In this document: piece by piece, positions 51,033 to 59,313 of the stretch
Numbering within the stretch: position 1 is the stretch's first letter
Layout: every line of letters starts with the position of its first letter
Made by a program: the position numbers and the translations under genes
Notes under the pieces: model-generated
Databases searched by the model: none
What the model saw: only the letters and a program-made list of their open reading frames with translations
What the model was told of the DNA's origin: nothing
Assembly: GCA_019247495.1 (NCBI GenBank)
Contig: JAFAOU010000201.1
Span: 1 to 64,000, forward strand
Direction of reading: 5' to 3'
Length of the DNA stretch: 64,000 bases
Source of the DNA: Acidobacteriota bacterium
GTDB taxonomy: Bacteria; Acidobacteriota; Thermoanaerobaculia; Gp7-AA8

Positions 51033-52292
51033 TCAGTGGGTCGTCGTGGATGTTGCCGTTGAAGGCGTTGTGCTCGGCGCGGCGCCGTCGTTCATCACCA
51101 CCTTGCCGCCGGTTGCGGGATCGATGGTGGCCTTCAGTGTGAGCTGTCCGTTCTTGATCTCTTCGATGACGAGCTTCTTGCCGGTGGCGTTGCGATTCGC
51201 ATCAATGTTGATGGTGCCGGTGACACCGACCAACCCCTTGGTCTGGCCGATCGCGTCGCGGATCGACGGGCCGTCCAGCTTCGCGGCACGCTTCATGGCG
51301 TCGGCGAGTGTCTTCATCGCGTCGTAGCCGAGGGCCGCCAACGCGTCCGGAGTCTGCTTGTAGCGCTCCTTGTACTTCTGCACGAAGCTGCTGACCACCG
51401 GCGAGGGGTCGGCGTAGAAGTAGTGGTTCGTGTAGAAGCAGCCTTCCAGCGACTTGCCGCCGATCTCGATCAGCCGCGGCGATTCCCATCCATCGCCGCC
51501 GAGCAGCGGAGCGGTGATGCCGAGGTCGCGTGCCTGGATCGCGATCTGACCGATGTCGGTGTAGTAGCCGGGGACGTAGATGATCGACGGGTTGGTGCCC
51601 TTGATGGCGGTGAGCTGCGAGTGGAAATCGCTGTCACCATTCGCGTAGCTCTGCGTGCCGGCGATCTTGCCGCCGAGCGTGCCGAACTTCGCCGAGAAGA
51701 CCTTCGCCAGGCCCTGCGAGTAATCGCTCTTTACGTCGGTGAGCATGGCCACATTTTTCGGCTTGTTGTTCGCGGTGCACCAGCCGTCGGCGAAGACGGC
51801 CTGGTACTCGCCCTGATAGCTGTCCGTGAAGCAGATGCGGAAGATGAAGTTGCCCTTGCGGGTGACTTCGTCATTCGTCGACGAGGGCGTGATCATCGGC
51901 ACTTTGGCCGATTGGCAGATCGGCGCCGCGGCGATGGAGGCGGACGACGCGACCTCGCCAAGGATGGCGACGACGTTGTTCTGCGAGATCAGCTTGGTGA
52001 CGGCATTCGCCGCTTCTTCCTGCTTCGATTGATCGTCCTCGGACAGGACTTTGATCTTGCGTCCGTTGATGCCGCCGGCGGCGTTGACTTCATCCGCGGC
52101 CATCATGATGCCGTTGTGCGTGGACTGGCCAAACGTGGCCTGCGGTCCCGTCATCGAGCCGTACTCGCCGACGAGGATGTCCGCGCCGCCGCTCGCGCCC
52201 GTGCCGGCCCCGCCACCCTCCTTCGGCGGACAGCCGAGAAGTCCGAAGGACAACACCGCGAGCGAGATGAAAATGATTGCGTTCTTTCGCAT
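51033..52292 (-). CDS. livJ: Branched-chain amino acid ABC transporter binding lipoprotein
   Basis: A 419-residue lipoprotein (signal LAVLSFGLLGC with Cys as +1). Type-I binding fold: ILVGEYGSMTGPQATFGQST, MAADEVNAAGGINGRKI, IAAAPICQSAKVPMITPSST and DSYQGEYQAVFADGW. It is the substrate receptor for LivHMGF encoded downstream and is a paralogue of the orphan receptor at 31.3-32.5 kb. ATG 52292 has GAGGAG in a good position, better than the ATG 5 codons upstream. The C-terminal tail is Thr-rich. Confidence 0.93.
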   Translation of the reverse strand: MRKNAIIFISLAVLSFGLLGCPPKEGGGAGTGASGGADILVGEYGSMTGPQATFGQSTHNGIMMAADEVNAAGGINGRKIKVLSEDDQSKQEEAANAVTKLISQNNVVAILGEVASSASIAAAPICQSAKVPMITPSSTNDEVTRKGNFIFRICFTDSYQGEYQAVFADGWCTANNKPKNVAMLTDVKSDYSQGLAKVFSAKFGTLGGKIAGTQSYANGDSDFHSQLTAIKGTNPSIIYVPGYYTDIGQIAIQARDLGITAPLLGGDGWESPRLIEIGGKSLEGCFYTNHYFYADPSPVVSSFVQKYKERYKQTPDALAALGYDAMKTLADAMKRAAKLDGPSIRDAIGQTKGLVGVTGTINIDANRNATGKKLVIEEIKNGQLTLKATIDPATGGKVVMNDGAAPSTTPSTATSTTTH

Positions 52293-52337
52293 AGATCTCC
52301 TCTTCAAACGAGCGCGGATTGTACATGAGGGCAGCGA

Positions 52338-52556
52338 CTACTCGGTGCGGACGAAACCCTCGGTCCAGTGGTCCTTCCCCAACGGGTACTCATCGATGAG
52401 GAATCCTTCCGGCATGTCGACGAACCCGGGCTGGCTCCCGACGCGAACGATGGCCTGCTCCGCATCCGATCGCGTTTCGTAAACCCCGATCAGCTTGTTG
52501 CTGTCGGAGCCATCAGGAAACTCCTGCATGTGCCAGAGGAGAAAGACGGATGTCAT
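52338..52556 (-). CDS. Small DUF7336-like protein
   Basis: A 72-residue protein. FLLWHMQEFPDGSDSNKLIG, VYETRSDAEQAI, VDMPEGFLIDEYPLGKDHWT and EGF match the pattern of a small family in which GVY/T-K-AE-AI and GF-I-EY-LGKDHWTEGF recur. Role unknown. Its ATGA start overlaps the preceding membrane-protein gene by 4 bp. Confidence 0.7.
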   Translation of the reverse strand: MTSVFLLWHMQEFPDGSDSNKLIGVYETRSDAEQAIVRVGSQPGFVDMPEGFLIDEYPLGKDHWTEGFVRTE

Positions 52557-52816
52557 CGCACCCTCCGCAAGCGGTGCACAGCCAGCCAGACGATCACGAT
52601 GATGGCCCACCAGGTGATCAGCGTGACCAGCACGCCGGCGGCGTTCGGAGCATGGAAGCCGAGGGCGGCGAGCTTCGTCCTGACGACGAACCCGGGCAGA
52701 AAGACGACGTGAGGCGTGGCGCCGAACAGCAGCAGGACGCTGATGACGACGGCCGCACCGATCGGCGCAACGATCAGCAGAGCGACCGCGGTGAGGGTGC
52801 GCGAACCGGATGCCAT
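52553..52816 (-). CDS. Small two-helix membrane protein
   Basis: An 87-residue protein with hydrophobic segments near residues 10-32 and 57-79. No domain is recognised. The 4-bp overlap with the DUF7336-like gene supports a real gene, and the two may work together. Confidence 0.6.
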   Translation of the reverse strand: MASGSRTLTAVALLIVAPIGAAVVISVLLLFGATPHVVFLPGFVVRTKLAALGFHAPNAAGVLVTLITWWAIIVIVWLAVHRLRRVR

Positions 52817-52833
52817 GGCACAAACGTCCGTAT

Positions 52834-53199
52834 CTACGTGGTCGCGTAATCAGAAGCGTTGAGAAAATGAAGCGACACGTATTGATCATCGCCCACCACC
52901 CAGCTGTCGTGAGGTACGGCCGGGATGTAGAAAAGCTCGCCTGCTTTCAGCTCATAGACGGTGCCATCGTCGAACGCAGCGGTTGCCGTCCCTGAGAGCA
53001 CGAGACCGACGTGTTCCACCGAACATCGCGATTGACCAACACCTGGCCCGACGTGGTCGCTCCATTTCCAGCCCGGTTCGTAGGTGGCACGGCCGATCGT
53101 CGCGCCGCCCAAATGCACGATTTCAAACTTCCCCTTCTGAAATTCACGAACTTCGTCCGGCGCGTCGAAGCGCTTGAGAATGACGGACACGCTGTTCAT
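52834..53199 (-). CDS. Single-domain cupin protein
   Basis: A 121-residue beta-barrel. Cupin motif 1 is HVGPG... (GWKWSDHVGPG) with EHVGLVLSGTATA as the second strand pair; motif 2 is GELFYIPAVPHDSWVVGDDQ. A metal-binding His/Glu set is partial, so enzymatic activity is doubtful; a sensor or regulator role is possible. GGGAG upstream of ATG 53199. Confidence 0.8.
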   Translation of the reverse strand: MNSVSVILKRFDAPDEVREFQKGKFEIVHLGGATIGRATYEPGWKWSDHVGPGVGQSRCSVEHVGLVLSGTATAAFDDGTVYELKAGELFYIPAVPHDSWVVGDDQYVSLHFLNASDYATT

Positions 53200-53293
53200 C
53201 TTTGGCTCCCTGATGCATAGCCTACATCGCGCGAACTAAGCAGCGCCGAGAGCTGGGGGCGCCTGGCGCGCTCCTATACTGCACGACAAGTCA

Positions 53294-53743
53294 ATGCTGA
53301 TCGCACTCGGCGCAATCGCCTGGATCGTTCTGGCCGTGCTCGCACTGCGCGGCGCGCGATGGGCCTATGCCGTTTTCATCATTCTGGCCTTCGTCTGGAT
53401 TCCGGCGCGGACGGGGTTTCACTTTCATCGCCCCGAGTGCAACCTGCAGCTCACCATCGACCTCGCCCTCTTCTCAGCGACAAAGTACAAGCACATCTTT
53501 CTCTTCGGGATGTTCTTCCTGATGACGCGCGTCCAACTCGGCCGGACGCGCCGCGCAATGCTGATCGCCGCGGCAGCAACGATCGCCGTCGGCATGCTGA
53601 TCGAGCTCGAGGAAACCCTAACGAGGACCGGCAACTGCAATCTCCGCGATCTCGTCCCCGACGCGATCGGTGCGCTGATCGGAGAAGTGATTTGGACCAA
53701 TCCCTACAAACGGTTGATCCAATATTCAGGCCGACGGCTGTGA
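53294..53743 (+). CDS. VanZ-like membrane protein
   Basis: A 149-residue protein with four hydrophobic segments. VanZ-like marks are KYKHIFLFGMFFLMTR (KxxH in the first half) and NCNLRDLVPDAIGALIGEVI near the end (a D-x-N...G pattern). Members affect teicoplanin sensitivity in some bacteria, otherwise unknown. TATACT lies 13 nt upstream. Its 3' end overlaps the ParE-like gene by 40 bp tail to tail. Confidence 0.75.
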   Translation: MLIALGAIAWIVLAVLALRGARWAYAVFIILAFVWIPARTGFHFHRPECNLQLTIDLALFSATKYKHIFLFGMFFLMTRVQLGRTRRAMLIAAAATIAVGMLIELEETLTRTGNCNLRDLVPDAIGALIGEVIWTNPYKRLIQYSGRRL

Positions 53744-53994
53744 TGCGCAACTGCAATGATTTGAATTTCGTGAGCCCGAATTCGATACACGAGGTCAAAC
53801 GGATACTCGAGTAGCACGAAGCGCCGCCGCCCACGTCGGGTGAGCGGATATCGTTCGGGAGCTTCGACAATGCGCGAAACGGCGTGGTCGATTTCTCGCT
53901 CGAAGCCAGCCGCTGCCGAGATACTTCGATCGCGATACCACTTACTGTGTTTCAGCAACTCGCGCCGGGCCGCCGGATGAAAACTAACGTTCAT
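53704..53994 (-). CDS. RelE/ParE-type toxin
   Basis: A 96-residue toxin: SFHPAARRELLKHSKWYRDR at the N-terminus and RYPLTRRGRRRFVLLEYPFD, LVYRIRAHEIQIIAVAHHSR at the C-terminus. These are ParE/RelE family blocks; ParE targets gyrase, RelE cuts ribosome-bound mRNA, and the sequence resembles the ParE side. It follows its antitoxin with an 11-bp overlap. Confidence 0.87.
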   Translation of the reverse strand: MNVSFHPAARRELLKHSKWYRDRSISAAAGFEREIDHAVSRIVEAPERYPLTRRGRRRFVLLEYPFDLVYRIRAHEIQIIAVAHHSRRPEYWINRL

Positions 53995-54223
53995 CGCTTG
54001 TGCGACTGAACAGCTCCGCGCGTACCTGCTCCCACGGAATGAGCTTCACCTCGCCGGAGTCGATTTGACGCACACGCCGCTCGATTTCTTCGGCCCAGGC
54101 TGCTTCGATGTCGGGATCCGGCTCTCCATCGAGGCTGTGTAATAGCATTCCCGCAAGCTCCGCGCGATCGTTGTCGGGCAGGTGCGACGCCTCATCGTAG
54201 AGTTCTTCGACTTTCCTGGTCAT
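53984..54223 (-). CDS. Addiction module antitoxin of the ParE-type pair
   Basis: A 79-residue protein of the 'putative addiction module component' family: LYDEASHLPDNDRAELAGML and IEAAWAEEIERRVRQIDSGE, then VKLIPWEQVRAEL. It should neutralise the ParE-like toxin encoded next. Confidence 0.87.
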   Translation of the reverse strand: MTRKVEELYDEASHLPDNDRAELAGMLLHSLDGEPDPDIEAAWAEEIERRVRQIDSGEVKLIPWEQVRAELFSRTSDER

Positions 54224-54270
54224 TGGGTGATTCTATCCCTGCTGTCTCGTTGCTTCATCTACGCCGCCAC

Positions 54271-55722
54271 CTACAAATTCACCCACACGCTCTTCGTCTG
54301 CGTGTACTTCTCAAGCGCGTCCTTCCCCTGATCGCGGCCGAAGCCCGACTCTTTGAAGCCGCCGAAGGGTAAGGCCGGGTCGTAGAGGTTGTAGGTGTTG
54401 ATCCAGACTGTGCCGGCTTTGATCGATTTGGCGATGCGGTGAGCTTTGGAGATGTCGCGGGTCCAGACGGCCGCGGCTAATCCGTAGACGGTGGCGTTGG
54501 CTTTGGCGACGGCATCGTCGGCGTCCTTGAAGCGGATCGTGGCAAGGACGGGGCCGAAGATCTCTTCTTTGGCGATGCGGTGGTCGACTTCGACGTCGTC
54601 GAAGATGGTCGGCTTGACGAAGTAGCCTTTGCCGGTGCCGATGTCCGTGCGTTCGCCGCCGGCGATGAGTTTGGCGCCGTCGCTCTTCCCGGCTTCGATG
54701 TAGGAGAGGACCGTGTCCATCTGGCTTTTGGAAACTAATGCGCCGAGGCGGGTTTTCGGGTGGAGAGGGTCGGCGGCGACCATCTTGTTGGCGCGTTCGG
54801 TCAGCTTCGCCATCAGTTCGTCATGCGCCGATTCTTCGACCAGAAGGCGCGAGCCGGCGGCGCACACCTCCCCTTTTCCGTAGAAGATCGCGTTCAGCGC
54901 GCCGCGGGCGGCGGCTTCGAGATCGGAGTCAGCGAAGACGACGTTCGGCGACTTGCCGCCGAGCTCCAGTGAGATTTTCTTCAGCGTCTTCGCGGCGCGA
55001 GCCATCAATCCCTTCCCGACTTCCGTCGAGCCGGTGAAGGCGATCGCGTCGATGCCGGGATGATCGACCATGGCGTTGCCGACGACCGAGCCGCTTCCGG
55101 GGATCACGTTCAGCACGCCGGGGGGCAGTCCGCACTCCTTCGCGTACTCGGCGAACTTCAACAGCGACAGTGATGTATTCGAAGCCGGCTTGATGACGAC
55201 CGTGTTGCCGCACGCCAGCGCCGGCGCGATTTTCCAGACCGCGAGCATCAGCGGGAAGTTCCACGGCGTGATGGCGCCGACGACGCCCACCGGCTCGCGC
55301 AGCGTGTACGTGAAGGCGTTGTCGGCGATGGGGATCGTTTCGCCGGTGACTTTCCCGCTCCAGCCGGCGAAGTAGTAGAGGCACTCGGCGGCGGCGGGGG
55401 TGTCGACGAACTGCGATTCGAAAATCGGCTTGCCGTTGTCGATCGTCTCGATGTGTCCGATGTCGGCGGCCTTCGCGCTGAGCATGTCGGCGATGCGCCA
55501 GAGGACTTTGGCGCGGTCCCGCGGCTTCATCTTCTGCCACTCGCTGCCCGGTTCCATCTGCGCGCGAGCGGCTTTCACGGCGGCGTCGACGTCGTCGACG
55601 CCCGCTGAGGCGACGTCGGCGATCTTCTCCTCGGTGGCGGGATTGGACGTGGCGAATGTCTCGCCGGAGCGGGCATCGACGAATTCACCGTTGATGAAGA
55701 GCTGGTGCTGGATGTCAGGCAT
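54271..55722 (-). CDS. NAD-dependent aldehyde dehydrogenase
   Basis: A 483-residue ALDH. Catalytic Glu lies in LELGGKSPNVVFAD, the Cys in YGKGEVCAAGSRLLV, and Asn in ITPWNFPLM. The FGGFKESGFGRD ending is standard. It resembles betaine/phenylacetaldehyde dehydrogenases, but substrate is open. The start (ATG 55722) has TAGCAT 9 nt upstream. It is alone in its unit, downstream of a CCACAGAG repeat. Confidence 0.9.
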   Translation of the reverse strand: MPDIQHQLFINGEFVDARSGETFATSNPATEEKIADVASAGVDDVDAAVKAARAQMEPGSEWQKMKPRDRAKVLWRIADMLSAKAADIGHIETIDNGKPIFESQFVDTPAAAECLYYFAGWSGKVTGETIPIADNAFTYTLREPVGVVGAITPWNFPLMLAVWKIAPALACGNTVVIKPASNTSLSLLKFAEYAKECGLPPGVLNVIPGSGSVVGNAMVDHPGIDAIAFTGSTEVGKGLMARAAKTLKKISLELGGKSPNVVFADSDLEAAARGALNAIFYGKGEVCAAGSRLLVEESAHDELMAKLTERANKMVAADPLHPKTRLGALVSKSQMDTVLSYIEAGKSDGAKLIAGGERTDIGTGKGYFVKPTIFDDVEVDHRIAKEEIFGPVLATIRFKDADDAVAKANATVYGLAAAVWTRDISKAHRIAKSIKAGTVWINTYNLYDPALPFGGFKESGFGRDQGKDALEKYTQTKSVWVNL

Positions 55723-55741
55723 GGGAGCGGGATGCTAAGAC

Positions 55742-55822
55742 AAAAAGCTTTTCACCACAAAGACACCGAGAGCACAAAGAGATCTCTTCGTGTTCTTTGT
55801 GTCTTTGTGGTTCAAAGCTTTT
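55742..55822. repeat. Inverted repeat, CCACAGAG family, copy 6 (co-directional genes)
   Basis: AAAAGCTTTTCACCACAAAG and TTTGTGGTTCAAAGCTTTTG bound the stem; the AAGCTTT flank is itself part of the palindrome. It lies between the spermidine-synthase-like gene (stop in the right arm) and the ALDH start, the only copy not between convergent genes. Confidence 0.85.
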
Positions 55823-58046
55823 GACGGATCGAGATCAGCCACGCCGCGGCATAGAGCAGCATGGCCAGGAGCACCAGCGCGCTCAGGCCAAGGGTAAGTG
55901 AAAGCGATTCGGCGATTCCTCCCACCAGCGAGCCCAGAAGGTTCGAGCCGATTGCCTCCGCTGCAAATCCCGATTCGGCGAAACGCCGGATGAAAACGAT
56001 CCCGGCGAAAAACACCGGCATCGTCAGAATCAACGTTGCCAGCGTCGCCCGAAGCGCGAAGGAGCGAAAGAAGAGCGCCTCGGCCGGAAGTGCGTATCCG
56101 ATGAGCGCAGTCAGCAGAATGCCTGCGTACGCGCCGGCTACAGGAATGCCGGGGAACTTCGCGGCAACGGCGTTTGCGGCGAGGATCAGCGCCAGCAGGA
56201 CGGAGATGACGATCGAGTTGACCACCCACGTCGTTCCGAACAGCAGCGCCATCTTGCTGATGATCTGCGCTTCCAGAAGCAGGAAGGCTGCGCCGAGAAA
56301 GAAGAACTCGAAGCGGAGCGAGCGCACGTGGATGCCGATCGAGCGTGCTGCCACGAGAGCGACGATCAGCAGGAGGACGGAAATCGTCACCACGCTGGCC
56401 GGCAGTCCGCGGTCGCGTTGATAGAAATACGGCCAATCGTCCGTGGTGACGCCGGCGTGCTCCATCGGCAGACGCGACGCGGCGATCGCATACGCCTGAA
56501 GACGCGGATCGGCCATGGCGGCGGCGATCTTCGGCGCGGGCCCGGCGATGAAGAAGCGTCCCGCGCTCGTGTACTCCCCTTGCGTTTGCAAGTGCAGCGG
56601 CTCGGCGCCGAAGACGCTCGCCACAACGTCGTGCAGGCGGCCGGCGATCCATGGCCGCTGCACCTGAAACTTGACGATGAAAACGCCGTTCGGCGCGAGC
56701 AGCCGTTTCGCGGCGCGCATGGCCTCGACGGTGTAGACGTAGTTGTCGATGCGGATGTTCGAAAAATGCGAGCTGGTGGTGTGCGAGTCGAGCAGCGAGA
56801 AGACGATGAGGTCGAATCGTTCGCTCGCGTTCTGGACGAAGCTGCGGGCATCGTCCACATGCGTCGTGACACGCGGCGACGAGTAGGGATGCTCGGGATG
56901 CAGTTTCCGTCCGAGGTCGACGATGAGCGGATCGATCTCGACTGCGGTGACGTGTCCCGCCCCATTGCGCAACGCGGCCGCGACGTCGTTTCCCATTCCC
57001 GATCCGAGGATGAGCACCGAACCTGGGTTTGGCTCGAAACGATAGGGAAGGTTGTACGAATTCATTTCCGCCGGCACGACGCGAAACAGATTCGGGTGCC
57101 GGGCCACGAACGAGGGAGATAGGTCGAGGATCTTCTGAAACCAGGTGCTGTTTGTTTCGAGGTTGAAGCCGCATTGCTCGTTGTCCAGACGAAGCGGGGA
57201 CAACGCCAATTTCTGGTAGGGAGACCAGTACACCGTCGCTCCCGGACGGGATGTATTGATCAGAAGCAATCCCACCGCCGCCGCAAACGCCGCGGCGAAG
57301 GACCAGCGCGCGAACGGCACCCGCCAGAAGAGCGCGACGGCCAGAGCGCCGGCGACGCTGAACCAGACGATCGGCGGCAGGCTGGCGAAACAGAGCGACG
57401 TGTAGAGCACGATCCCGGCGAGGCTCGACGCGACGTTGATCGAGTAGGCGGCGATGCCGTTCGACGCTTTCTCGAGATACCACCCCACCAGTTGTCCGAG
57501 CGGAATGAATGCGACGGCCAGGAGCGCGAAGATCGGAAGCGTGACCACTGCCGCCAGTCCGAGGCCGGATGCCGCTTGTGGCGTCATCTGCATCGCGCCG
57601 ACTCCCCAGATCTGCATTTCGGAAGTGGCGCCGAGGAGCACCGGCAGCGCCGCGATCACGGCGCGCAGTGCGTTCCAGGGCAATTGGATGAGCAGCACGA
57701 AAAAGAGCAGCGGCGCGATCAGGGCAATGACCGGGATGACCCGGCGGCAGAGATAGCAACCGACGCCGAATCCGAGAAAACAGGCGATCAGTACGAAGTT
57801 TTTGAAATACGCAAAGATCCGGACCTCGGAAGAGATCCAGCGGATGAGCATGAGCTCCAGAAAGAGTGAGAGCACGCTGCTCAGGATCAGGCCGCGGCGC
57901 GTGTAGCCGCCAAGATCGTCCGGCCGCAGCACGCCGCGCATCGGCTCACGACCGGCGTAAAGACGCAAGAGAAACGCCGCCAGGATCGTGCCGCCGAGGG
58001 CGATCGCGGTAAACGCGAGAGCGACGGAAAAAGGCAAGGGCAGCAT
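55812..58046 (-). CDS. Membrane-embedded spermidine-synthase-like protein
   Basis: A 744-residue protein. About seven hydrophobic segments (residues 5-270), then a soluble Rossmann domain with the SAM-type motif VLILGSGMGNDVAAAL and VTAVEIDPLIVDLGRKLHPE, then about seven further segments. The fold of the soluble part is that of spermidine synthase, and such membrane-fused forms are common in Acidobacteria and Planctomycetes, where the substrate is unknown. ATG 58046 lacks a Shine-Dalgarno. Confidence 0.82.
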   Translation of the reverse strand: MLPLPFSVALAFTAIALGGTILAAFLLRLYAGREPMRGVLRPDDLGGYTRRGLILSSVLSLFLELMLIRWISSEVRIFAYFKNFVLIACFLGFGVGCYLCRRVIPVIALIAPLLFFVLLIQLPWNALRAVIAALPVLLGATSEMQIWGVGAMQMTPQAASGLGLAAVVTLPIFALLAVAFIPLGQLVGWYLEKASNGIAAYSINVASSLAGIVLYTSLCFASLPPIVWFSVAGALAVALFWRVPFARWSFAAAFAAAVGLLLINTSRPGATVYWSPYQKLALSPLRLDNEQCGFNLETNSTWFQKILDLSPSFVARHPNLFRVVPAEMNSYNLPYRFEPNPGSVLILGSGMGNDVAAALRNGAGHVTAVEIDPLIVDLGRKLHPEHPYSSPRVTTHVDDARSFVQNASERFDLIVFSLLDSHTTSSHFSNIRIDNYVYTVEAMRAAKRLLAPNGVFIVKFQVQRPWIAGRLHDVVASVFGAEPLHLQTQGEYTSAGRFFIAGPAPKIAAAMADPRLQAYAIAASRLPMEHAGVTTDDWPYFYQRDRGLPASVVTISVLLLIVALVAARSIGIHVRSLRFEFFFLGAAFLLLEAQIISKMALLFGTTWVVNSIVISVLLALILAANAVAAKFPGIPVAGAYAGILLTALIGYALPAEALFFRSFALRATLATLILTMPVFFAGIVFIRRFAESGFAAEAIGSNLLGSLVGGIAESLSLTLGLSALVLLAMLLYAAAWLISIRQKL

Positions 58047-58057
58047 TCTAGCTGCTG

Positions 58058-58146
58058 CGTCGCGGGTGTCGGGTGTCGGAGGAAGCTAATCGGAAGGCGC
58101 GGGCAGGTGTGTTTTCTACGACACCCCACCCCCGACACCCGACACC
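58058..58146. repeat. Inverted repeat of GGGTGTCGGG words, copy 4
   Basis: CGGGTGTCGGGTGTCGGAGG pairs with a right arm ending CCCCGACACCCGACACCGGC. The loop has TTTTCTACG. It lies between the aldo/keto reductase stop and the spermidine-synthase-like start. Confidence 0.83.
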
Positions 58147-58158
58147 GGCCCTACGTCG

Positions 58159-59268
58159 TTACGCGCTTACCGGTTCCTCGACGTACGGCGTGATGTCGAA
58201 GTTGCGTTCGTACATCTCGTGGATCTGCTCCATCTCCGCATCGGTCAGCGGCGGGTGGTCTGAGGCGGCGGCGAACTCGGTGATCTGTTGCTCGTTGTAG
58301 ATGTTCGGCAGCGACGACACGATCGACGGATGCGCGTAGAGCCAGAGCAGCGCGAGCTGGCCGAGGGTAACGTTGCGCTGTTTGCGGAGCGGCTCGAGGC
58401 GTTCCACTTTCTGCAGACCTTCCACCATCCACGAGCGCGGACGATGCGAGCGGTGATCGGTCTCGTCGAACTTCGTATCGAGCGTGTACTGACCTTCCAG
58501 CATGCCCGAGGAGTGCGTCACGCGGATCAGGAACTGCGGCTCGGGATCGACCTTCCATGCGCGGAAGTTCGGATCGAACGCCGACGACGACACGCACACC
58601 TTTTTCCCCGTCTCCCCTTTCATCGCCTCGGCCACTCCGCCGTACGACGGACCTTTTTCGGCGGCGAGGATGAACTCGCGACCCGGATCCTGCTCCAGGA
58701 CGTTGTAGATCATCTGCGTGACCGGCGCGTGGCGGACGGCGTTCGCGTAGATGCCTTCGTCGCGCCAGCCGATGGCGGGTCCGAGTGACGGGCCGTACGA
58801 AAGGATTTTTCCTTCGCTCTTCAGCGACTCCAGCGTCTCCCAATGCTGGTCTTCCATCAGCGTGCCCACGCGCGGGTTGTGCGGCTGGTAGATGGCCACG
58901 TGATCGACGCCGAGGCGTTTGAGGGATTGCTCGATGGCGAAGCGGACGAACTTCGGCGACATGTCCTGCGGCAGTTCGCGCTGGCCGCGAGGACGTTCGG
59001 GATTGTTGTAGAAGTCGTAGCCGAACTTCGTGCCGACGATGAGGTCGGGATGATTTTTCAGCAGCGGCGCGAGCATCGTCTCGCCGCGGCCGTTGCCGTA
59101 TGCGTCGGCGGTATCGATGTAGTTGATGCCGGCATCGATGGCGATTTCGATCAGGCGCCGTGCTTCGTCATCCGTGTACGTTCCCCACCAGCCGGTGGTG
59201 AGCGTCCAGGTGCCGAAGCCGAGCTCGGAGAGTTGGAGATTTGTGCCGTGGAGCGTGCGATAACGCAT
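58159..59268 (-). CDS. Aldo/keto reductase
   Basis: A 369-residue NADP-dependent reductase. The tetrad is visible: Asp51 and Tyr in YIDTADAYGNGR, Lys in VGTKFGYDFY and His in AIYQPHNPRV. The barrel and C-terminal block QLALLWLYAHPSIVSSLPNI fit the AKR family. The extended 370-residue form resembles the bacterial YccK/IolS-like group. Substrate is unknown. Confidence 0.88.
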   Translation of the reverse strand: MRYRTLHGTNLQLSELGFGTWTLTTGWWGTYTDDEARRLIEIAIDAGINYIDTADAYGNGRGETMLAPLLKNHPDLIVGTKFGYDFYNNPERPRGQRELPQDMSPKFVRFAIEQSLKRLGVDHVAIYQPHNPRVGTLMEDQHWETLESLKSEGKILSYGPSLGPAIGWRDEGIYANAVRHAPVTQMIYNVLEQDPGREFILAAEKGPSYGGVAEAMKGETGKKVCVSSSAFDPNFRAWKVDPEPQFLIRVTHSSGMLEGQYTLDTKFDETDHRSHRPRSWMVEGLQKVERLEPLRKQRNVTLGQLALLWLYAHPSIVSSLPNIYNEQQITEFAAASDHPPLTDAEMEQIHEMYERNFDITPYVEEPVSA

Positions 59269-59313
59269 AGGCGTAACAATAACAGACGGTCAGTGCGTGG
59301 CGGCTCTCGATCG

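Noticed and set aside
55735..57759. A 674-residue minus-strand open frame
   Set aside because: It is another frame of the spermidine-synthase-like gene, whose frame has membrane segments and the SAM motif.
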